A stretch of 64,000 bases of DNA from Proteles cristata cristata (Eukaryota; Chordata; Mammalia; Carnivora; Hyaenidae). A program made the translations under genes and the position numbers. The DNA lies in contig JAESUZ010005523.1 of assembly GCA_017311185.1 (NCBI GenBank), positions 620,001 to 684,000 of the forward strand, in the 5' to 3' direction. This document shows, piece by piece, positions 1 through 17,844 of the stretch; positions within the stretch are counted from its first letter, which is position 1, and each line of letters begins with the position of its first letter. Under the pieces are notes generated by a model. The model had not been told where the DNA came from, did not search any database, and was given only the letters and a program-made list of their open reading frames with translations.

Positions 1-1709
1 GAGCTGACTACAGGAAATAGAAGGACCAGCACTCAGGACCAGGGCCTGCCCAAGTGCCTGCCTTGATGGGACAAGAGGTGGGGGGAAGGGGTCCTGACTG
101 TCATCTTGGAGGGCTTCTCAGCCCCCAGAATGTTTCTGTCTGACAAACAGCCTCCTGGACAGGGACCTCGAATTTCAATACCTACAGGGATCAAGGGGGT
201 TAAATGAATGAGAGAGGACTATGATAAACCAAGGGTGCAGCTTCTCGGCTCCAGCTAATTCTTGCAGTGTGAGAATGTGAACCCAACATCACCAGATGGA
301 ATAAGTTAGGATTAGATTTGGCCATGTGTGACAGAAAACCCAAAATAATAGTGGCTTAAAGAAAACAGAGGTTTCTCTCTCTCTTGTGTACACCAGAAAT
401 GAGCCACCCAGAGATGATACATGGTGGCTAGGCTTCTTCCGTCTCACTGCAATGATGTAGCCCTGCATCCATATGGTCCAAAATAGAGGCTAGAGATCCA
501 ACCATCACACCTGTGTTCCAAGCAATGGATAGAGGAAGGTGGGAAGAGGGACGAAGAGCACAAGCTAGTTATCTTTCAGGAAGTCTCCTAGAAGCTATCA
601 CATTGTGTTTCTAATGCTGTTGGCAAAATTTAGATTCATGGTTACCCTTAATGGTAAGGGAGGCTGGGCAATGTAGCTTTAGTTCTGGTTCTCCCCATGC
701 CAACCTAAAACCAGGCACTCTGTGACTAAAGGGAGAATGGATATTGCCATCTGTGGCTAGCGATCTCTGCCACATAGTGCCCCTTTGCCTCCAAATACCT
801 TGCACCCCATCTTCCATGCATAGAATACTCTGGGACTTGGAGGAGGGGTAACTCTGCATCTCATCCTGTTACAGCATCCAGCCCCAAATTCTGGATAGAG
901 GAAGGGGTGGAGGCAGAGGAGGCTGCCCAGGGCAGCCCATCTGGCTGGGCCAGCTCTATTCCAGGAGGAATCCCATTCCCGATGTCCCCCATGGAGAAGT
1001 CAAGCTGCCTTGCGGACACTTCTCCTGCACAACCCAGTGCCTTTTAGCCTATTTGTCCTGATGAGTTCCACATGCCTGAAATGGCCCCAGGAGGCTCACC
1101 TGGCTATGGCTTCAGGGCAGCCCGGCCCTTCCATCTGCCCTATGCATTGAGATAACTGCCGACGTGGCAGGGGGCAGGGAGGGAAACACCTCGAATCCCT
1201 CACTTCAGCTTTTCATGTGAAACTGACTGATGTTTGAATTTCAGCAACGAATGTTCAAAAATCATAGTTCAGGACAAATAAATGTGCCTATGTGTCAGAT
1301 GTGGCTCTCAAGGGCCACAGTGGGGTGGGGGGGCAAGGAGGGGGGGATTGGAGCTGCTCCCCTGGCAGAAGCTGGCCCGAGGGTCGAACATCCGTGGAGA
1401 AGGCCCCACATGAGCCCGCTCATCCTGGAAGGCAGGGCCAGTGACCACCCGTTTCGGGGCAGCACTGGCCACAGCTGAAGAGCAAGCAGGGCTCTTGCAG
1501 AGACCCTGAGAGTGAGCTGGCCACTGGGATTTGCACAGAAGCTCGGACAGCCTGCCTGACTTCATCGCCTACATGCTGGGGTTCAGAGAGGGGTTGGGAC
1601 TGACTCAAGGGCTGGGTGTCTGCCTGTGATAAGTGAGGCTCTGTGGAGGGGACCTCAAACGTCGGGTTTGTGGGGGTAGGTGGTAAGGCCTTGTTTGCCT
1701 GGTCCGCAG
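1..1709 (+). other. CHAT intron (partial, upstream of first visible exon)
   Basis: I see no coding exon here. About 296-690 resembles an old mammalian interspersed repeat: it runs from GGCTTAAAGAAAACAGAGG to the AGGGAGGCTGGGCAATGTAG segment. I cannot name its family. The rest is unique-looking sequence ending in the splice acceptor at 1708-1709. Confidence 0.6.
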
Positions 1710-1879
1710 ATTCCACCAACCGGGACGCACTGGACATGATTGAACGCTGCATCTGCCTGGTGTGTCTGGACGCCCCGGGGGGCGTGGAGCTCAGCGACAC
1801 CAACAGAGCACTGCAGCTCCTTCACGGCGGAGGCTGCAGCAAGAATGGAGCAAACCGCTGGTATGACAAGTCTCTGCAG
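1710..1879 (+). CDS. CHAT: CHAT coding exon, ...STNRDALDM to WYDKSLQ
   Basis: The exon begins with the last two bases of an Asp codon split by the intron and carries 56 whole codons. It contains [20 protein letters not shown] and [19 protein letters not shown], a hallmark of the choline/carnitine acyltransferase family. The NRWYDKSLQ stretch leads directly into the catalytic segment of the next exon. The acceptor is CCGCAG (AG at 1708-1709) and the donor is GTAAGC from 1880. The open frame runs on to 2206, but family homology stops exactly at the donor, so the extension is intron read-through. Confidence 0.96.
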
Positions 1880-2529
1880 GTAAGCCTCCCCAGTGGCGTG
1901 GCCGGGGGCCTGAGCCGACACATGCTGACGTCCGACAGGCTCGCTCGCCGGCCTGTGCTGCCTAGGAAGCTGCACTGGGGGCCAAGGGAGCCGACGCCCC
2001 TGGAAATGTGTTGGTGTCGCTTCTCAGGAGCAAGTGCCCCAACCCATCTCAAACCCCTAACCTTCCTGCAGCCTGTGCCAGGCACGTGGGACCTCCGAGT
2101 CAGACCTGGGGCTCACTCCCCACCTCTCTTCACACGCTGTAAGGTGACAGACATCTGGGGTCCCACTGAACACATCCTTAACATATCTGGCACAAATCAC
2201 GTCTGATGTCCAGAGAGGCCAACTTTTCCGAATCTCTATCACTCTGGCCTGGCTGTTTCAACACACCTCCCTCCGTCCCTGAGAAGTAGGACAGCCCCGC
2301 ATCTCCACAGAAGGGAAGTCATAAAGTGAAATAAAGCAATTCATATATTCTTCGTTCACATGACATCAACCCAGAAACAAGACATTCACTGTGGCCTGGA
2401 GAAAAATACTCATGCAGGTGTGGATGAAGTCGGGGTTGGGCCATTCCTTCCCGTTCCTCCATCCTTTTTTTTCTCCAGGGTGTCACTCCTGAATCTGACC
2501 TTGTTTATTTTTAAAGCCACCCCACTTTC

Positions 2530-2753
2530 GGGGTGCCTGGGTGGCTCAGTTGGTTAAGCATCCAACTTCGGCTCAGGTCATGATCTCACGGTTCCTGGGT
2601 TTGAGCCCTGTGTTGGGCTCTGTGCTGACAGCCAGCTCAGAGCCTGGAGCCTGTTTCGGATTCTGTGTCTCCCTCTCTGTCTCTGACCCTCCCCCACTGA
2701 CACTGTCTCTCTCTCTCAGGAATAAATAAAAAACATAAAAAAAATAAATAAAT
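2530..2753 (+). repeat. CAN-type SINE with perfect 17-bp target-site duplication
   Basis: A full-length tRNA-derived head (GTGCCTGGGTGGCTCAGTTG) is followed by a CT-rich stretch and an AATAAATAAAA tail. The flanks AAAGCCACCCCACTTTC at 2513-2529 and 2754-2770 are identical, so both ends are exact. Confidence 0.95.
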
Positions 2754-3724
2754 AAAGCCACCCCACTTTCACAATGACCATAGTAAATAGCCAGCGATCT
2801 CTATGCTTTGGGCACACATTGCTCACACTCAGAAGCATTTCTAGGCAACATCTCATTTTTCTCTTTCTCTGGCCCCTCTGTCCTGGTTATCCTTTTTATT
2901 GGTTTGCATATTGATTCTGCTATTTCTGATGAGTTCTCTTGCTGCTGCGCTAGCTGTCTTAGCCTCCACCGGTGGTGCTAATGGCTTGTAATCTTTCATG
3001 GAGCAGCTGTGGGAATGAAATGATATAATGGATGTACAGGACCGGAAACAGCAAGCCTCGGGAGTTGTTTTTAAAAAGCACTGTTTTCCTCCCTTCCTTT
3101 TGGTGACAGGGACAGAAACTCACTAATGCGTGAGGGGGCACAGTCTTCCCCTCCTGCCTCACATGGGAGCCCACCTCTGGGCTCTTTTCGCAGGCAGGAC
3201 AGATAATCAGGTGAGCTGGAGGAGCCCAACAGGCAGGGACCTGAATTGAAAGGATCAAGAGCTAGTCTCAGGACAGGAAAACAGGGGACTTTGGGGGAAA
3301 AGAGAAGAGAATCTGCAAGGGATGAGTTTTGCGAAAGACGACGTGGGAAGATTGAAGAATGAGAGGAAAGATTTGGGTCATTGGCAGGTGTGAGAGACTG
3401 GGCAAGACAGGAGGAGAGTCAGCTCACGTGTGATTGAGTGTTACAGCACCCTGGAAGAGTAGCCGTAAAAATGTCGATAGCTTGTTTGTTTCCTTGTTTG
3501 TTTATGGACGGTGGACCAGACTCTCCTGAGTGTGATGCTGTGCTGAGCCCCTGTGGGCAGCTCCACCTTATCTGGGGTCTTTATTATTTTCTCCCAGCAC
3601 TTCTGTACACGCTGAGCGTGTCCCTTTTCCGAGTCGGCTAAGTACAGCCTTGGTAAAATCTTTATAGTTCCTGTGGACTTTTCCTATCCCTTCTCTCTAA
3701 TCCTCAATCCTGGGAACTGGGCCT

Positions 3725-3830
3725 TAATGGATCCATCTTAAATGGGAACAAACTGAAGCCAGAGAGCTGAGATGTCTTGTTGAAGGTCACCCAGCTGGCG
3801 GACCTGGAACCCAGGTCCCTGGCTTGAAGC
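3725..3830 (+). repeat. MIR fragment
   Basis: It contains the MIR core pattern GATGTCTTGTTGAAGGTCAC followed by CCAGCTGGCGGACCTGGAAC. It is an old, diverged mammalian SINE; the ends are approximate. Confidence 0.7.
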
Positions 3831-4450
3831 CCAGGCGGCAGGGAGCGGAGCATCCTCAGAACACCTTTCCTTCACTCCCATCAAGAGGCAGTTTGTTTCT
3901 CCCTAGGAAGCCACACACCATCTGAATTGGATCATTATCTTTCAGTCACTCATTCAACAAAATCATTGAGCATCTACTATGAGGTAGTCTGGTCTGGATC
4001 CTGGGAATAAAATCAAAGGTGGCCAGGCACACAGCATGGACTCAGACACATAACCACACAAAGCTGTACAGGCTTGTGGCCCCGGTGCACACTGTGATGG
4101 GGAAACAGGGCTTAACGAAAGCTGAGGGAACTTGCCCATGACCTGAGGAAAGTATGTACGCTTCAGTGTGAGCTCTCAGAGATCCCTGGGCTACTTCAGC
4201 CAGGGAACCTTGGGCACTACCCTCAGTGCCCAAAGCATTTCTGGGAAGGAGGTCACACAACAGCGCAGCCTTGAGGACCCCATATTTCTGAGGTCATGGC
4301 AATTTCCAGAAGCATTCTTTTTGGGGAGATCTTGTGCTTTGGTGTCCTTGGAGGAGAGGTCCCCTCCAGGTTGCCTGGCCTGAAGTCAAGGGGCCAGTTT
4401 GAAATGCAGACTCTATCGGATGTGCCCTCACTTCTCTCTTCTCATTGTAG

Positions 4451-5425
<975 letters not shown>

Positions 5426-5554
5426 GGTGAAGAGCAGCAAGAAACTGGTCCGAGCCGACTCTGTCAGTGAGCTCCCGGCCCCCAGGAGGCTGCGTTGGAA
5501 ATGCTCCCCAGAAATTCAAGGCCTCTTAGCTTCTTCAGCGGAAAAACTTCAACG
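5426..5554 (+). CDS. CHAT: CHAT coding exon, [21 protein letters not shown] region
   Basis: The first G completes the Met codon. The exon then reads [20 protein letters not shown] and [20 protein letters not shown], ending in CG of an Arg codon. The [12 protein letters not shown] stretch is characteristic of ChAT rather than the carnitine enzymes. The acceptor is TGCAG (AG at 5424-5425) and the donor is GTATGA at 5555, a less common but valid donor. Confidence 0.95.
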
Positions 5555-11254
<5,700 letters not shown>

Positions 11255-11396
11255 GCTCCACAAGAGACTTGTCCCCACGTATGAGAGCGCGTCCATTCGC
11301 CGATTCCAGGAGGGCCGCGTGGACAACATTCGATCGGCGACTCCAGAGGCGCTGAGTTTTGTGAAAGCCATCGCTGACCACAAGGCCACTGTGCCC
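11255..11396 (+). CDS. CHAT: CHAT coding exon, [12 protein letters not shown] and VDN specificity region
   Basis: It encodes [20 protein letters not shown], then [20 protein letters not shown] and DHKATVP. The TYESASxRRFxxGR motif is conserved throughout the family. The VDN tripeptide within GRVDNIRS occupies the position that protein-engineering work identified as distinguishing choline from carnitine enzymes (carnitine enzymes carry TET-like residues). That supports ChAT over CRAT. The acceptor is ATGCAG and the donor is GTAAGT at 11,397. Confidence 0.96.
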
Positions 11397-11531
11397 GTAA
11401 GTCCTGCTCTGTCTATAGAGTCTCCAGGGAACCAGAGAGGCAGCTGTGAGCTGGGCTCTGTGACAACTGGCTCCTTCAGCTTGTCTGCCACTGAGTAGCC
11501 CTTTAAAGCCCCATCTCTGGTCTGTTGACAG

Positions 11532-11594
11532 GCTTCAGAGAAGCTGCTGCTCCTGAAGGATGCCATCCGAGCCCAGACTGAATACACAGTCATG
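11532..11594 (+). CDS. CHAT: CHAT short coding exon (21 codons)
   Basis: It encodes ASEKLLLLKDAIRAQTEYTV plus M, phase 0 at both ends. The preceding intron is only 135 bp (11,397-11,531). The acceptor is TTGACAG and the donor is GTGAGT. A longer open frame exists on the opposite strand across this and the previous exon, but only the sense frame matches a known protein. Confidence 0.95.
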
Positions 11595-11780
11595 GTGAGT
11601 GAGGTGGCGCCCCCCTCAGGTGAACCCTTGGCTGTGGGCTCTACCTGGAGCTGGGCCTTTGAGAGCAGGGCCATGGCACAGGACCTGGGTGAGAGTTGGA
11701 CCCAGCGACTTGGCCAAGGCCACGCCTCTCAGAGCCTCCTTTTTCTTACTTTTAGAACCTAGGTAACACAGCACTCGTTT

Positions 11781-11984
11781 AACATTTTTTAAAAAATATT
11801 TATTTATTTTTTAAAGAGACAGGGCACAAGATGGGGAGGAGTAGAGCGAGATGGAGACAGAGAATCTGAAGTGGGCTCTGTGCTGACAGCAGAGAGCCCG
11901 ATGCAGTGCTCGAACTCACAAACTGCGAGATTATAACCTGAGCTGAAGTCAGACTCTTAACCTGCTGAGCCACCCAGGCACCCC
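11781..11984 (-). repeat. CAN-type SINE
   Basis: It reads A-tail to head on the minus strand, ending in GAGCCACCCAGGCACCCC. The flanks CACAGCACTCGTTT (11,767-11,780) and CACAGCACTTGTTT (11,987-12,000) form an imperfect target-site duplication. Confidence 0.9.
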
Positions 11985-12453
11985 ACCACAGCACTTGTTT
12001 TTACATGGATTTTACAAGAATACAATGAACGGTCTTTGGGGGGAAAATGTTAATAATAGCACCAAATATGTTATAGCACTTTACAGTTATAGACAAGAGA
12101 AGTCAAATGTGAGATATGGTGGCCAAGCCTGGCACACTGGGGTGGCTTGCCCACCTTGCATGTTTGCAGGTGAGGCAGTATTTATTCTCACCTAGGACTG
12201 GTTTTGCCTTCTCATTTTTTATTTATTCATACTGCCTATGAATAAAATGTCTTGGCTGAAAATTAATAGTGAAATCAAAATTTTAAGGGAGATGTTCCCT
12301 TATTTAGAGAAATAGCTTATTTTCCAGCATGGCAGAGCCATCATTTGCATACAAACAGCAGAGGATAAGCTACTACTTGCACTGGTGATCAGTATATTAA
12401 TTGACAATCATTCTGGGATACCTGGGTGGCTCAGTTAGTTAGGCATCTGCCTC

Positions 12454-12668
12454 CTTTTAACTTATTTATTATTTATTTTTTAAATGTTTATTTATTTTTG
12501 AAGGAGAGAGAGGTAGAACATGAGCGAGGGAGGGGCAGAGAAAGAGGGAGACACAGAATCCACAGCAGGCTCCAGGCTCTGAGCTGTCAGCACAGAGTCG
12601 AACTCACAACTGAGACTATGACCTGAGCCGAAGTCAGATGCTTAACTGACTGAGCCACCCAGGCACCC
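12454..12668 (-). repeat. CAN-type SINE, innermost insertion
   Basis: A complete minus-strand element ending in GAGCCACCCAGGCACCC. Its head abuts the T-rich tail of the next minus-strand SINE, as expected for insertion into an existing A-tail. Confidence 0.85.
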
Positions 12669-12877
12669 TTATTTTTTATTTTTTTTAAACGTGTATTTGT
12701 TTTTGAGAGAGAGAGTGAGCATGAGCAGATGTGGGGCAGAGAAAGGTGGGGACAGAGGATCTGAAGCAGACCCTGCACTGACAGTAGGAAGCCCAATGTG
12801 GGGCTAGAACTCATGTTCCATGAGATCATGACCTGAGCTGAAGTCAGATGTTTAACCCACTGAGCCACCCAGGTGCC
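12669..12877 (-). repeat. CAN-type SINE, middle insertion
   Basis: A complete minus-strand element from the T-rich tail (TTATTTTTTATTTTTTTTAA) to CTGAGCCACCCAGGTGCC. It sits inside the outer plus-strand SINE. Confidence 0.85.
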
Positions 12878-14841
12878 TCACCTCTGGCTCATGATTTTGG
12901 CTCAAGTCATGATCTTGCAGTTCGTGAGTTTGAGTCCTGCATTTGGCTCTGCGTTGACAGTGTAAAGCATGCTTGGGATTCTCTCTTTCCTTCTCTATCT
13001 GCTTCTCCTGCTCTCTCTCTCAAAATAAAGAAACTTGAAAAAAAGTATTTAAAAAAATCCTCTAGAGCATTGCCCTAGGGTTCTGTTGTGTTAACTAGTT
13101 TCAGCTGATGGGAACAGCTAACTAAAAGAGATGGGGTGGGAAGGGGAGATCTATAAGGATCTTTGCAGGTGAATCTGGTGCCTGGTTGGCAACACAGGGT
13201 AAGGGACAGTGGAAAGAAGCAAGGGAAGCTCCAATTCCCTGGCAGGTGTATTTGGAACTGGTCATGGAGAAAGGACATCCCGGTGAAGGAGCAAGTGTGC
13301 TCCAGATGCCCCATCACAGACTCTCACAGCACCATATGCTTTTCCTTCACAGCACACACCCCCTCAGCATCCTGTAGCATAGTGGGTGCTCAAGTATGAG
13401 TCCCTGAATGAATGAAAGAAAGACTGAGCGATGAATCATTCTACTCATTACTACTTTTGGCCCTAATCCAAACAATCTGTTAAATCAACCCCAGTTGCTA
13501 CAGTGAGCTCAAGGCAGTGAAGATGGGTGGGTGGCTGCGTGGCTGCTTCTATGGATCTACCAGCAATCAGTGATGAGACAGAGGTAACTAGAGAAATTAG
13601 AAGTACGCCCACTTCATAGATGGGCTCAGAGTTCTTCCCCTCTGTCCTAATGGGGCACGTCTAAAGTGAGCTGAGGTTGTATGATATGTCTTTTTAACCT
13701 ATAATTAGTGCATTGGAAGAGATTGGGGCCTCTGAGTCATCTTTATGAATTTGTTCTCTACTGAAAATGAACAGGTGACAAATCCCAAAATGTGCCTTGT
13801 AAACTTGAACAAAGTTCATTGTATTGGAGGTTTCCTCCTTGATGGGGCTCTAACAGCTATGTGGGCACCTTACATAACTGCAAACCCCCTAAAGATTTAC
13901 AATCACCCTGATATGGACCCAGAGGTCACTACTATGGGACAGAGGTGGTCCTCAAGTCTCCATCAACTCTCATAATTGCCCCAAATAAACATGTAATCCA
14001 AGCGAAACCACTGTGCATGCTACACATACCACCTCAAGTGAGAAGGCTATGAAACGAGTGCCCCATCCCACTGCCCCACTTCCGGCCACACCACCATGTC
14101 TGAGTTCCTCCTGCATAGAAATCTTGGAGTCCCCACTGCTATTATCTTATCCTTTGATAGAAATTCAAGTGTCTTATGATAAAAAGGAAAAAAATCTTTC
14201 TTCATTCAACAAGCTTTCCCCTTGCAAACGTCAGCAGAGCCTCTGCTAAGATGTCTAGTTTCTGTCTCAAAATGATTTCTTGGATTATAAATCCAGTTTA
14301 GTTGAGCTGATTCTGGGCCCATGAAATAGCAACCAAGATTTAGGAACAGACCTTAATGTCCTCTATCACTCATTCATTGGACTTCTGCTAGAGGATAAAG
14401 TATTAGTTGTGGTGAGAGTCTGCCAGTGATATCCCAGGGCAGCCCCCCCATCCCTCCACGGGGCCCAGCACCCATCCTTCTCCCCAGACCCCTCCCCTAC
14501 CTGAGGAGTTACTAGGGATGGCCTGATCCACCCCTTTCACTTAGAGCAGTGACCGTGCTGGGGTTGAGGGGTGAGGGATACTCAGATTCATAGACCTTTA
14601 ACCCATACTCAGTTAGAACCCAGCCTGCTCTGGATTCACCTTGTGCATGCAGGAAGGGTCCAAGGAGCAGAGGCTGAGTAGTAAAGTGGGAAGTCCTGGG
14701 TGGCCACCCACATCTGCAGCAAGCCCTGGGTGAGTGCAAGCCTTGACCCTTGCAGTCGCCAGTAGCATTGTGGACTAGAGAGAAGGGGGAGGGCATCGGA
14801 GACCATTTCTCATGTCCTATTCTTTGTCCCTAACTGCCCAG

Positions 14842-14979
14842 GCCATAACAGGGATGGCCATCGACAATCATTTGCTGGGGCTACGGGAGCTGGCGCGGGA
14901 CATGTGCAAGGAGTTGCCAGAGATGTTCACAGATGAAACATACCTGACGAGTAACCGGTTCATCCTCTCAACGAGCCAG
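14842..14979 (+). CDS. CHAT: CHAT coding exon, [14 protein letters not shown] to LSTSQ
   Basis: It encodes [40 protein letters not shown] and ILSTSQ: 46 codons in phase 0. GxAIDxHLxGLR and the STS of LSTSQ are family motifs, and the STS serines/threonine line the substrate pocket near the CoA thiol. The acceptor is GCCCAG and the donor is GTACAG at 14,980. Confidence 0.96.
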
Positions 14980-16753
14980 GTACAGCCCTAGTGCAGCTGT
15001 CGCCCAAGGGGACATATAGTGTAACCAGTGCGCTTTCTCAAAGGCCACTTAATGTAACCAAGTGACTACAGCCCACTGGCTGGAGTCAGGCAAGTCCCAG
15101 ATCTGCCTCTTACAAGCTGCATGACCCTTGGCAAAATGACTTAAACGCTCAGAGTGCTGGTTTCCCACCGCCTAAATGGTTGTAATCACGGATGCCACCT
15201 TGGCAGAGGTGGACTGGATGGGGACTGGTGCCCTAACCATTATGCTTATTACCTTTGATCTGTTACCGGAGGGGTGGTGCTCCACCGTGATGACCACAGG
15301 CTCTGAAGCCCAATAGGTCTAGAGTGAAGCCCTGATTCAACTAGAAGCAATGATGGGGGTAGAAAACCTACTCCACTGCCTGGCATGGACAGGACCCTCT
15401 AATCAGGTCACGGCCATTATTATAAAGATCTACGTGACCAATGACAGGTGACTAGCCGCCAGCCAGCATCTCCTCACTAGTGCTACAGGCTCACTGTGTT
15501 GGAGGACCACTGTCAGAAAGACAGAATAAAATCCACTAGAGAAGGCAGCAGTTGAGGAAAGAAAATAACTCCCCAAACATCAGTTTACTAAAACTCCACC
15601 TCATCTGCTAAAAGCTAGACGTGGGCAATAAAAGGAGCTGACAAAGTTGTGTTTGAAGATAAAAGCCCACTTAGTAGTTTGATTTTGTCGTTACGGTAGT
15701 GAGCTCGCCGACGTAAATAAACGAGGGCAGGACACAACAACATAAATTCTTCAGGAAACCATCCATGGGCAAAAAGTATTTTGGAACGGTTTTACAGCCT
15801 TCAGCTGTTGCACGGCAAATTTATCTCACAATGAGGTGACTCTATTAGCAAGACTAATGGTTTGTTCTGCCCCATTAAAATGGCCGGTGTCATTTCTGAA
15901 GGCCCGACTACAGAGCCCCAGAAACCTTGGGTTTCAAACAAACCCCACTCTGCAGGTGCTCAAGAATGTGTTTTATTTTCCCCGCAAGACCAGCAAATAA
16001 AATTAATTTGGGGTGTGGTGGTTTGGTGTTTTTTTTTCCCCTCCCAAATGGAAATGAACATTTATGGCTTGAATGCCTTCAGAGACACATTTTCCTGATT
16101 TGTGCTCCTGATTACAAAATCTCAGCACTCTGAATTCAAAATGTACTAGGTGCATAACTAAAACTCCAGTTGATGGCAATCGTTGGAATGCCCAGTGCTG
16201 GGTAATTGTGCATGCCGGGGCTATGGGGAGAAAATCAGACCAGCCAGGCAATACTGACAGTAATTAAGGATGTGGGGAAAATCGACAAAGGAGACAGGCC
16301 AGATTTCCTTCTGTTCATAAATTACTCCCTCTGGGAAGCCATCTAACTGCTGGGTGCCACCAGGGTGCCATTGAGTTAATTACCCTGATTGCCTCGATGC
16401 CTCAAACAGCCCCCCGGTGAAGGAGAGACTCAGCCTGAGCCCCAGCACAGGTCACTCTGGGAGATTTTGACTCCACAAGTACAGCTTACTTCCTACCAGG
16501 GAGTGGCTTATGGACCCTCTTCTTTCAATACTGTGTAGTGAGATGGGTTTGTTTTTATGATTCTGGCTGCAGCCATTCATGCTGAAACAATTGGTTCATT
16601 TGGTTATTTCAGTCAAACGCCCAGGTGGGAAAGAGAGAAGCAAATATCCCATCATCCCATCGAGGCAGCCGGGTTGTTGAAACGCCCTGCATTCTAGCAA
16701 GTTCGCAGGTTACATTTCAGAACAAGCGGCGTCTGACCTGTCCTCTCCTCCAG
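14980..16753 (+). other. CHAT last intron, repeat-poor with TAATTA sites
   Basis: A MIR copy lies at about 15,065-15,190 (CAAGCTGCATGACCCTTGGC). From about 15,560 to 16,740 I see no interspersed repeat. It has several homeodomain-type sites: AATTAATTTG at 16,001, TAATTAAG at 16,261 and TTAATTAC at 16,376. It also holds a CpG-containing GCTCGCCGACGTAAATAAAC segment near 15,705. I regard it as a candidate conserved regulatory region. Confidence 0.5.
15065..15190 (+). repeat. MIR fragment
   Basis: It shows the MIR pattern TTACAAGCTGCATGACCCTTGG, then a TGGTTTCC-type segment and AAATGGTTGTAATC. The copy is old and diverged, with approximate ends. Confidence 0.75.
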
Positions 16754-17023
16754 GTGCCCACAACCATGGAGATGTTTTGCTGCTATGGTCCCGTGGTACC
16801 CGACGGGTACGGGGCCTGCTACAACCCCCAGCCGGAGAGCATCCTTTTCTGCATCTCCAGCTTTCATGGCTGCAAAGAGACCTCTTCTCCCAAGTTTGCG
16901 AAAGCGGTGGAAGAGAGCCTCATTGAAATGCGGGACCTGTGTAGTCCACCCCAGTCTATGGCGGGCAAGCCACTGGCAACAAAAGAAAAAGCAACAAGGC
17001 CCATTCAAGGGCACCAACCTTGA
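16754..17023 (+). CDS. CHAT: CHAT terminal coding exon and stop
   Basis: It encodes [40 protein letters not shown], then the [18 protein letters not shown] helix. The tail ends [18 protein letters not shown] with TGA at 17,021-17,023. [15 protein letters not shown] is the conserved C-terminal substrate-site motif of the family. The segment after MRDLCS reads PPQSMAG, whereas the human protein (from memory) has LLPPTES at equal length, so this linker is fast-evolving. The acceptor is CTCCAG at 16,748-16,753. The wider open frame starting at 16,625 is intron read-through. Confidence 0.96.
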   Translation: MPTTMEMFCCYGPVVPDGYGACYNPQPESILFCISSFHGCKETSSPKFAKAVEESLIEMRDLCSPPQSMAGKPLATKEKATRPIQGHQP

Positions 17024-17656
17024 CACCTGCCACTAGGCTTCACCTCCCCAAACCCAGCATTCTGCCACTGCTAGACCCTGCCAAACCCCTGCTCCCCACC
17101 CTCTCCCCTGCTTTCAGTAGCTCCTGTCCTCAGGGCCCAACACAGAGACCGCACTACTCCCTCACTACTCATGGCAATTGTCATTATTTACCAAGGTGCC
17201 CTGTGGCCTGTGTACTGGGAAATAAGATTGGCCTGGCTCTGAGGCAGCCTCGGTGAGATGAGGAAGTCTACACTGCCTTCCCTCTGTGGATCAGAAGCTT
17301 AATGTTGGTGTTTGCTACCCTAGCAGGACCTAGTGTATCCAGGTGATATATTTGCCCAACAAAAAAATGAGTCACCCTGTTACATGCAGTGTACCTCCAT
17401 GAATCATGAGGAAAGAAGCCAACTCCAGGTCATTACCTCTTTTTTGGGGGAAGAGTAGAAGACTTTGTTTTCAGATTCACAGCAGTCTGATCATGGCATT
17501 CACACCCCCAAGGATCCTACCACTCACATTTTTTTCTGGCTCTTTCCCCACTCCCCTTCACAGGAATCACACCTTTATAGGTGATCTGCCTTCTAGAGAA
17601 GAGAGAGGGTTGCTTTGGGGATTTTCTGTTGTTGATTTGTTTTGTTCATCTTTTAA

Positions 17657-17844
17657 ATTTTTTTAAATGTTTATTTATTTTGGGGAGAGAGAGAGGCAGA
17701 GAGAGACACACACAGAATCTGAAGCAGGCTCCAGGCTCTCAGCTGTCAGCACAGAGTCCGACGCGGTGCTGGAACTCATGAGCCCCGAGATCACCACCTA
17801 AATCTAAGTCAGACGCTTAACCGACTGAGCCACTCAGGTGCCCC
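17657..17844 (-). repeat. CAN-type SINE in candidate CHAT 3' UTR
   Basis: A minus-strand element ends in GAGCCACTCAGGTGCCCC. Similar flanks TTGTTTTGTTCATCTTTTAA (17,637-17,656) and TTGTTTTATTCATTTTTAA (17,845-17,863) are its target-site duplication. Confidence 0.9.

Larger units (their letters stand above)
1880..4450 (+). other. CHAT intron
   Basis: The intron holds a CAN-type SINE (2530-2753), a MIR copy (about 3725-3830) and an L2-like fragment (about 3940-4050). No further exon is supported. The acceptor is TTGTAG just before 4451. Confidence 0.8.
12415..13057 (+). repeat. Outer CAN-type SINE, split in two by later SINEs
   Basis: The head of a plus-strand SINE (ACCTGGGTGGCTCAGTTAG, about 12,415-12,453) stops abruptly. 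The rest (GGCTCAAGTCATGATCTTGC onward) resumes at about 12,878 and runs to the A-rich tail near 13,057. The two pieces join into one element when the intervening minus-strand SINEs are removed. Confidence 0.85.
11595..14841 (+). other. CHAT intron with SINE cluster
   Basis: It holds one minus-strand SINE (11,781-11,984), a three-layer nest of SINEs (12,415-13,057) and an L2-type end at about 13,295-13,425. TATATTAATTGACAATCATT sits at 12,393-12,412. The remainder, 13,430-14,841, is unique-looking without a recognisable feature. Confidence 0.7.

Noticed and set aside
1643..2206. 187-codon plus-strand frame treated as one gene
   Set aside because: Only 1710-1879 matches CHAT; the rest is flanking intron left open by chance, cut at both ends by AG and GT.
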